DNA of 18,220 nucleotides from JAYZQT01 sp964412235. Lineage in GTDB: Bacteria > Pseudomonadota > Alphaproteobacteria > MPNO01 > UBA830. The DNA is taken from the NCBI GenBank assembly GCA_964412235.1, contig CAYPNT010000061.1, positions 1 through 18,220 on the forward strand. Direction: 5' to 3'. Shown piece by piece: positions 13,997-18,220 of this stretch. The notes under the pieces are model-generated. The model was given only the letters and a program-made list of their open reading frames with translations, did no database searches and had not been told where the DNA came from. The position numbers and the translations under genes are program-made. Each line of letters starts with the position of its first letter. Position 1 is the first letter of the stretch.

Positions 13997-14907
13997 TGAA
14001 GAGTAACACCTTACCCTACGTTCTCTTGACCTTTAGTGCTTTTTTTTGGGCTGCGTCCTCTGTCGTCGGCCGTTACGTCGCGGGTGAGGTTCCTCCGATG
14101 GCGCTTAACTTTTGTAGATGGTTTCTTGCGTTAGCTGTGGTGCTGACGTGGACGTGGAAGGAAATCTATAAGAATCGTGTGCTTATTCGACAAAAATGGA
14201 AATATTTTTCATTTCTTGCGATTTCGTCGGCACTTGGTTTTGGCGCAGTTCACTTTATCGCACTTCAATATACCGGCGCAATAAATGGCGCGTTATTGCA
14301 AGGCTTGATGCCCATATGCATTCTTTTGACGGCCTTAGTAGTTTTAGGTGAAGCCTTTGGTGTCCGTGAAATGGTAGGCATCGTGCTCGGTTTTTTAGGA
14401 ATTACCTGCATAGTTACCCAGGGGCGTCTCAGTGTCTTATTAGGGATGTCCTTCAACATTGGTGACATCATGCTTTTGTTGGGAACTGTCTCCTGGTCGA
14501 TTTATGCAGTTTATTTACGGAGAGCCCCATCAGAATTAAGTGCAAGTACGTTAATGGCTTTAATGTTTGCGTTTGCAGCTTTATACACATTTCCGCTTTG
14601 GATGATTGAAACCTTTGTCTTTGATTATGTTCTTCCGTTAAATTCAAAGGCGCTTTGGGCGATCGCTTTTATGACGATTGGACCGTCGGTACTCGCTCAA
14701 ATCTTTTGGGCCTATTCAGTGTCACGCATCGGGCCCGGAAGAGCGGGATATTTTATCTATTTAGCTCCAGTCTTTGGAGTTTTACTCGCAACCTACCTTT
14801 TAGGTGAAATATTCTATCGTTTTCACGCTATTGGGATTGCCTTGATTTTTGCCGGGATCTGGCTGGCTACACTGCAACAAAGACAGAAATCGCGGGCGAG
14901 AACGTGA
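13996..14907 (+). CDS. EamA/DMT superfamily permease, third of three
   Basis: A 303-residue permease with the same two-repeat layout: TM1 LLTFSAFFWAASSVVGRYVAG, then EVPPMALNFCRWFL, and a second repeat with GRAGYFIYLAPVFGVLLATYLLGE. The ATG at 13996 shares one base with the preceding TGA (TGATG), and a GTG one codon earlier is also possible. No SD is visible, so translation is probably coupled to the second permease. The three paralogues share the ExPPxAL(N/T)F(C/W)R block after TM1 and the LGE block before the last helix, pointing to tandem duplication with long divergence. It converges on the nitrile hydratase alpha gene with only 24 bp between stop codons. Confidence 0.9.
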   Translation: MKSNTLPYVLLTFSAFFWAASSVVGRYVAGEVPPMALNFCRWFLALAVVLTWTWKEIYKNRVLIRQKWKYFSFLAISSALGFGAVHFIALQYTGAINGALLQGLMPICILLTALVVLGEAFGVREMVGIVLGFLGITCIVTQGRLSVLLGMSFNIGDIMLLLGTVSWSIYAVYLRRAPSELSASTLMALMFAFAALYTFPLWMIETFVFDYVLPLNSKALWAIAFMTIGPSVLAQIFWAYSVSRIGPGRAGYFIYLAPVFGVLLATYLLGEIFYRFHAIGIALIFAGIWLATLQQRQKSRART

Positions 14908-14924
14908 AGGTCGGAGACTTTTTT
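14907..14924 (+). terminator. Weak terminator-like hairpin after the permease operon
   Basis: AAG(G)TC and GACTT can pair (5 bp with one bulged G) around GGA and run into six T residues (14919-14924), directly at the last permease stop codon. The stem is short; it is the only terminator-like site in the 24-bp convergent gap. Confidence 0.3.
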
Positions 14925-14931
14925 CATATAT

Positions 14932-15561
14932 TTAGGTAACTGGAACCGTCACCCCGACCATCGAATCGCGAGTAACGATTTCCGACAATTGTTCTATAGA
15001 CCATCCCTCGGTCCCTTCCGGTCGTTGTGGCAAGACCAGGTAGCGCATGTCCGCATTAGAATCGTGGACACGGACGGTTTTTTCTGCGGGCACCTCGGTA
15101 CCGAATTCCATTAATACCGCCCTCGGCTCAATTACGGCTCTCGATCTATAACTTTTAGATTTATACCAATCAGGCGGTAATCCTAACAGGGTTCGTGGAT
15201 AACAAGAGCAAAGAGTACATACTATCATGTTATGCACGTCGTTGGTGTTTTCTACGACCACGAGTTCGGCATCACCCATAGTGAGGCCCATTTCTTCTAC
15301 GGCTGCGGTCCCATTTTCAAGGAGACGTTTTTTGAAATCGGGATCTTGCCACGCTCGCGCGATAACCCGGCCACCGTCAACGGGGTCGCGACTGTCGAGA
15401 AACTCCAAGTTCCGCCGAACGTCGTCAGCACTCACGACTCCTTTCTCAATTAAAAGTTCCTTTATGGCTTCTGCCATTAACTCGTAGTATCCGGTTTCAT
15501 TCACGTCTGGTGTAGTGCCTGGGTGGTCGTGTGAATGAGTTGTGCGTTCGTCAGCGGTCAT
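14932..15561 (-). CDS. Nitrile hydratase alpha subunit, cobalt type (or thiocyanate hydrolase gamma-like)
   Basis: Metal-bearing subunit of a nitrile hydratase family enzyme, which hydrates nitriles to amides; the same family includes thiocyanate hydrolase and toyocamycin nitrile hydratase. The 209-residue protein has the claw motif CTLCSC (Cys115, Cys118, Cys120) followed by YPRTLLGLPPDWYKS. Thr rather than Ser after the first Cys is the mark of cobalt-type enzymes. The last two Cys would be oxidised to sulfinic and sulfenic forms. The N-terminus is His/Asp-rich (HSHDHPG). The start is the ATG at 15561 with GAGGA 8 nt upstream; the longer frame opens at a TTG at 15576 inside the preceding gene. 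It is the last gene of the operon, 4 bp after the beta C-domain gene. No amidase, cobalt transporter or CobW-like chaperone is in the window. Confidence 0.93.
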   Translation of the reverse strand: MTADERTTHSHDHPGTTPDVNETGYYELMAEAIKELLIEKGVVSADDVRRNLEFLDSRDPVDGGRVIARAWQDPDFKKRLLENGTAAVEEMGLTMGDAELVVVENTNDVHNMIVCTLCSCYPRTLLGLPPDWYKSKSYRSRAVIEPRAVLMEFGTEVPAEKTVRVHDSNADMRYLVLPQRPEGTEGWSIEQLSEIVTRDSMVGVTVPVT

Positions 15562-15565
15562 GTTG

Positions 15566-15853
15566 CTAGTCCTCAACTTTTTCCAGCCAGTGATCGTAAA
15601 TTTCTAAATCCAGCGTATCATCGCTAGATCCCTGATATTCGTCCCAAAGCTCTACCTGTGACAGGCGAACCCGATACAGTTCGCGCTTTGGCGTGCCGTC
15701 AAAGCCATAGGCCAATTCTTCCGGGTTTTTAAATTCACCGCAATAGCGTTCGATGATGCCTTCTTTGCCCCGCACATAGAAGGGGGTCCGTCGGTGCCCT
15801 GGGGGGTGTGAATTTTTGATTCGGACACGGTCGCCTGTGCTGAATATGGTCAC
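15566..15853 (-). CDS. Nitrile hydratase beta subunit C-terminal (SH3-like) domain as a separate protein
   Basis: This 95-residue protein corresponds to the C-terminal SH3-like half of a normal nitrile hydratase beta subunit. Matching blocks are FSTGDRVRI, GHRRTPFYVRGKEGII, LYRVRL followed by ELW, and the acidic end. Arg21-Arg22 in GHRRT match the beta Arg that contacts the oxidised Cys claw in cobalt-type enzymes. A full beta subunit is about 220-230 residues in one chain; here the two halves are separate genes 2 bp apart, the arrangement known for thiocyanate hydrolase and toyocamycin nitrile hydratase. The start is GTG at 15853, with GGAGGG 6 nt upstream overlapping the end of the previous gene. 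Stop codons in between rule out simple read-through; a single frameshifted gene is unlikely because each part has its own SD. Confidence 0.9.
   Translation of the reverse strand: MTIFSTGDRVRIKNSHPPGHRRTPFYVRGKEGIIERYCGEFKNPEELAYGFDGTPKRELYRVRLSQVELWDEYQGSSDDTLDLEIYDHWLEKVED
15570..15574 (-). promoter_or_regulatory. Shine-Dalgarno deciding the start of the nitrile hydratase alpha gene
   Basis: GAGGA on the minus strand lies 8 nt before the ATG at 15561 and just inside the end of the preceding gene. It rules in favour of the ATG over the TTG at 15576. Confidence 0.75.
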
Positions 15854-15855
15854 GC

Positions 15856-16158
15856 TTATCCCTCCAGTTTGGCTTTTAACGCACGCATTTTGTCTGTAAC
15901 TTCGTCTCGCGTCAGAAGTTCTTTTTCTTCAAGCAAGTTGATCATTGCTTCTGACCACCGTTCAAAATAGTCCTGCGAATATACGTCTTGTGGCAAATCT
16001 TCTAGGGCCCTCCGTAACTCGTCTATTCGCATAAGATCATGTTCACGGAGTGCGGCCGCAAGTGAAGTAATCATTCTGGCCCAGGGTTCCGCATCGTGGA
16101 CCGAAACTTCGACGGGTCCCGAAGACATCCCCCCCATGTCATGTTGGCGTTGATTCAT
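15856..16158 (-). CDS. Nitrile hydratase beta subunit N-terminal domain as a separate protein
   Basis: A 100-residue, largely helical protein matching the N-terminal half of nitrile hydratase beta subunits: opening MNQRQHDMGGMSSGPV (compare the family's MNG-HD-GG start), then WARMITSLAAAL, IDELRRALEDLP, and YFERWSEAMINLLEEK. Arg49 in DELRR corresponds to the beta Arg that contacts the active-site claw. GAGG lies 5 nt before the ATG. It is immediately followed (2 bp) by the gene for the C-terminal half, so the two together make one functional beta subunit. It lies 45 bp after a second, related 104-residue gene. Alternatively one of the two could be the accessory/activator protein needed for cobalt insertion, which is itself related to this domain. 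Confidence 0.88.
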   Translation of the reverse strand: MNQRQHDMGGMSSGPVEVSVHDAEPWARMITSLAAALREHDLMRIDELRRALEDLPQDVYSQDYFERWSEAMINLLEEKELLTRDEVTDKMRALKAKLEG

Positions 16159-16203
16159 TCCTACCTCGTGTTTGGGTAATCCTGCGCTGCTTTGCTCCGC
16201 AAT

Positions 16204-16518
16204 TCAACTGTTATCACGCCCTTGTTTCAAGGTATTGATCCGATCCTCAATTTCCTGTTTATCAAGCACGCCTTTTTGAACAAGTATGTCATAAATTGCT
16301 TGTAATCCTAATTCGAAATATCCCAGTGTATGGTATAAGTCCATCCCCATGTCTTCACGAGCCCGGCGGCCTTCGTGCAGGCTTACCAAGCGAGCGCCTT
16401 TTTCTCCCAGGGCACCACGAAGCGCGGTAGAAAGTTTTGCCCATTCAGGCGGGTTCTTTTCTTGTAATGATATTGATCCCCAGTTCTCGCCGCCGATATC
16501 ATTCACACTTTTCTTCAT
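16204..16518 (-). CDS. Second beta-N-like protein of the nitrile hydratase operon (subunit or activator)
   Basis: First gene of the operon, 104 residues. It aligns over its whole length with the 100-residue beta N-domain protein encoded next: DIGG near the start, PPEWAKLSTALRGAL, then GRRAREDMG, LGYFELGLQAIYDILVQKGVL and QEIEDRINTLK. It keeps the Arg pair in the GRRA segment but lacks the Trp that follows YFE in its paralogue (ELG instead of ERW), and its first half has a different loop. Nitrile hydratase activators of cobalt enzymes are related to this same domain, so it may be the metallochaperone; a fourth structural subunit is the alternative. GGGAG lies 6 nt before the ATG. The start is 47 bp from the divergent UbiD start. 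Confidence 0.82.
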   Translation of the reverse strand: MKKSVNDIGGENWGSISLQEKNPPEWAKLSTALRGALGEKGARLVSLHEGRRAREDMGMDLYHTLGYFELGLQAIYDILVQKGVLDKQEIEDRINTLKQGRDNS

Positions 16519-16565
16519 CTTCTACTCCCGCTATTGGTATTTAAATAATACTGGAAGGAATGTTC
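16519..16565. promoter_or_regulatory. Compact divergent control region between nitrile hydratase and UbiD genes
   Basis: Only 47 bp separate the two start codons. The centre is AT-rich and holds the palindrome TATTTAAATA (16538-16547), which could supply overlapping -10 elements in both directions; both genes have an SD within this space. No matched -35 element was found, so one or both promoters may extend into the opposing coding region. Confidence 0.45.
16553..16558 (+). promoter_or_regulatory. Shine-Dalgarno deciding the start of the UbiD-type gene
   Basis: GGAAGG lies 7 nt before ATG 16566 but only 1 nt before ATG 16560, which favours the second ATG. Confidence 0.7.
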
Positions 16566-17969
16566 ATGCGCGACCAATCATTACGGGCTCATGTTGCCAA
16601 CCTCGAACAACAGGGGGAATTGATCCGCATCACGAAAGAAGCGCATCCCCATGAGAATGTGTCAGCAGTAGGTTGGAAAGCCTATGATCAGTTGGGTAAA
16701 GCGACCTTGTTTACAAAACTCGCGGGATATCCTGGTTGGGAGTTAGTTAATCAAGTAATTGCGGATCGCCGCAAGTGGTCTATCGCGCTGGGGATCGAAG
16801 AGGAAGAACTGGTTCCAAGACTTGTCGACAGGATCAAAAACCCAATCACCCCTGTTGACGTGGGTAAAAGTAAGGCGCCCGTAAAGGAAGTGATAAAGGT
16901 TGGTAAGGAAGTTGATCTAACAAAGGTGCCCGCACTCTGGCATGCCGAGCGCGATCCGGGTCCTTATATTGCGTCGGGAATGGCCATTATTAAGGATCCA
17001 GAAACCGGCATTCGCAATATGTCGATCCATCGGCAGCAAATAATGGGACCGAATTCCACGGGCTTTCTAATTTGTCCACGTCACGCGCTCCGCATATACC
17101 AAATGTATAAAAGACGGAAGGAACCAATGCCGGTTGCAATGGTAATTGGGGCCCATCCGGCGCTTTATTACGCGTCGGGCTTTACCTCGTCTTACGGATT
17201 AGACGAGTTGGAAATAGCGGGCGCTCTTTTGGATGATCCAATCCGTCTGGTTAAGTGTGAGACAATTGATATTGAAGTGCCAGCCGAAGCCGAGCTAGTT
17301 ATCGAAGGCGAAGTACTCCATGAGGGTATGGTTGAAGAAGGTCCCTTTGGAGAAGCGACGGGAACTTATGCGATGGAAGGTTCTACCGAGATATTCCGTG
17401 TTAAAGCGATCACCCATCGCAAAAATCCGCTGTTTTATGCGATGCAATGCGGAGCGCCCATGACCGACACCCAATCAATCACTGGCACATGCATTGAAAC
17501 GGTGGTCACCGATCATCTAAAGAACGTAGAGGGGGGGCTCGACTTGATCGACGTTCGGTGTCTCGGAATTTCCGGATTAATGGCAATCATCCTTAAAATA
17601 AGGCCGCGAGTTGAAGGCCAGGCAAAAACGGCCCTAATGGCAGCTCTGTCAAGTCCCTACTTGCATCCCAAACTTGCTATTGCCGTTGATGATGACATCG
17701 ATGCGTCGGACCTTCGGCAGATCTTTTGGTCAATTACAACACGAGTAAACGCTTCCGATGATGTGGTTAAGATACCCAATACCCGGATTTGGTCACTGGA
17801 TAATGTTTCGGATATAGTACCAGGGATGAGTGCTATGTATCGCATTGGAACAAAGCTGGTCATTGATGCAACAAAGCCGGCGGTAACTCAGAAGAAAGAG
17901 CGAGGGCGCTTTGCGCCCGCGATGCCTCAAAACTTTGATGACGTTAATTTAGAGGACTTTTTGCCCTGA
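16566..17969 (+). CDS. UbiD family prenylated-FMN-dependent decarboxylase
   Basis: Cytosolic reversible decarboxylase of aromatic or alpha,beta-unsaturated acids that uses prenylated FMN supplied by a UbiX-type partner. Of 467 residues, the N-terminal domain opens with SLRAHVANLEQQGELIRI. The central prFMN-binding barrel contains NMSIHRQQI with Arg156, and EEGPFGEATGTY with Glu258 and Glu263. These match Arg173, Glu277 and Glu282 of fungal Fdc1 by motif and spacing, so the catalytic triad is intact. A C-terminal domain follows with VDDDIDASD (about 374-382). The length is normal for the family (about 450-510). No ubiX is in the window. The neighbours (a nitrile hydratase in divergent orientation, a flavin monooxygenase in convergent orientation) favour a catabolic role on an aromatic or heteroaromatic acid rather than ubiquinone synthesis; this is inference. 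Confidence 0.93.
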   Translation: MRDQSLRAHVANLEQQGELIRITKEAHPHENVSAVGWKAYDQLGKATLFTKLAGYPGWELVNQVIADRRKWSIALGIEEEELVPRLVDRIKNPITPVDVGKSKAPVKEVIKVGKEVDLTKVPALWHAERDPGPYIASGMAIIKDPETGIRNMSIHRQQIMGPNSTGFLICPRHALRIYQMYKRRKEPMPVAMVIGAHPALYYASGFTSSYGLDELEIAGALLDDPIRLVKCETIDIEVPAEAELVIEGEVLHEGMVEEGPFGEATGTYAMEGSTEIFRVKAITHRKNPLFYAMQCGAPMTDTQSITGTCIETVVTDHLKNVEGGLDLIDVRCLGISGLMAIILKIRPRVEGQAKTALMAALSSPYLHPKLAIAVDDDIDASDLRQIFWSITTRVNASDDVVKIPNTRIWSLDNVSDIVPGMSAMYRIGTKLVIDATKPAVTQKKERGRFAPAMPQNFDDVNLEDFLP

Positions 17970-18004
17970 AACTTGTTGCAGCCATAATAGATAGCTGGAC
18001 GGAT

Positions 18005-18220
18005 TTATTCGGCAGTCGCCGGTTGGGCAATTTTTGTTGAAACACCTAAATGTCGAACTTTTGGAATTACCTCTTCCGCAAATATACGGAGGTTTTTTTC
18101 GGTTAGCTCGGCGGGAAGTGTCCCAAACTGGAGCATCGGCGCGATGTTTCCGAACCCCATTTCTAACTGGTATTCTTCTAACTTTTCGATCACTGTCGTT
18201 GCGCTGCCGCATAGAAACAT
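18005..18220 (-). CDS. C-terminal part of a luciferase-like (LLM class) flavin-dependent monooxygenase
   Basis: The last ~71 residues of a protein whose start lies beyond the right edge. FLCGSATTVIEKLEEY followed by a Met/Gly-rich LEMGFGNIAPMLQFG and then NLRIFAEEVIPKVR is the usual end of bacterial luciferase-like oxidoreductases: a GSP/GSA-type loop with a following helix, a strand, and the final helix with the FAEEVxP motif. These enzymes use reduced flavin and O2 to oxidise organic substrates. About 20 residues after that helix form a poorly conserved tail (QPATAE at the end). It converges on the UbiD-type gene with 35 bp between stops. The ATG at the very edge is probably an internal Met rather than the true start. 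Confidence 0.8.
   Translation of the reverse strand: MFLCGSATTVIEKLEEYQLEMGFGNIAPMLQFGTLPAELTEKNLRIFAEEVIPKVRHLGVSTKIAQPATAE

Noticed and set aside
15566..16158. The split beta subunit as a sequencing frameshift or decayed fused gene
   Set aside because: Each half has its own SD and start codon, a clean stop between them, and the arrangement matches known split enzymes.
17949..18212. Minus-strand open frame of 87 codons at the right edge
   Set aside because: It overlaps the end of the UbiD gene and is in another frame from the luciferase-like C-terminus, which has recognisable motifs.

Overview
The window looks like bacterial chromosome from a Gram-negative proteobacterium. An alphaproteobacterium of marine or soil origin is my best guess. 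The basis is indirect: G+C in the mid-40s by eye, dense gene packing with ATGA/TGATG overlaps, an EmrAB-type export pair, an ArfB rescue factor, tandem EamA permeases, and many accessory catabolic oxygenases. No rRNA, tRNA, CRISPR array, insertion sequence or phage gene was seen, so taxonomy rests on gene content only.

Layout. (1) 1-300, minus: N-terminal part of a secreted protein cut by the window edge. (2) 427-4792, minus: five Fe(II)/2-oxoglutarate oxygenases in a row. Three are TauD/TfdA type (transcribed first) and two are PhyH type. All five keep the HxD...H iron ligands and the 2-oxoglutarate-binding Arg. (3) 4793-4940: divergent control region with a sigma70-like promoter facing the oxygenases and two adjacent SlyA/MarR-like palindromes. 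(4) 4941-7992, plus: marR-emrA-emrB type operon (regulator, membrane fusion protein, 14-helix MFS pump). (5) 8132-8881, plus: an unrecognised cysteine-containing protein. (6) 9017-11217, minus: a DapA-family lyase/aldolase and a bicupin gentisate-dioxygenase-like protein. (7) 11369-11800, minus: ArfB-like peptidyl-tRNA hydrolase, with its short leader able to fold up to the start codon. (8) 12108-14907, plus: three consecutive EamA/DMT permeases. (9) 14932-16518, minus: a four-gene cobalt-type nitrile hydratase-like operon in which the usual beta subunit is split into separate N- and C-domain genes and a second N-domain-like gene is added. (10) 16566-17969, plus: UbiD-family prenylated-FMN decarboxylase, divergent from the nitrile hydratase genes with 47 bp between start codons. 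(11) 18005-18220, minus: C-terminal end of a probable luciferase-like flavin monooxygenase, cut by the right edge.

How they may work together (inference). The left half reads as an inducible oxidative detoxification or catabolic module: a MarR repressor that probably sits on the shared palindromes, a pump for a toxic lipophilic or aromatic compound, and five oxygenases that hydroxylate it or its derivatives. The right half reads as accessory catabolism of aromatic or nitrile compounds (nitrile hydratase, UbiD decarboxylase, ring-cleavage bicupin, pyruvate-type aldolase, flavin monooxygenase), with permeases for small metabolites. The two most distinctive points are the five-oxygenase array with its shared operator and the split four-gene nitrile hydratase-like operon.
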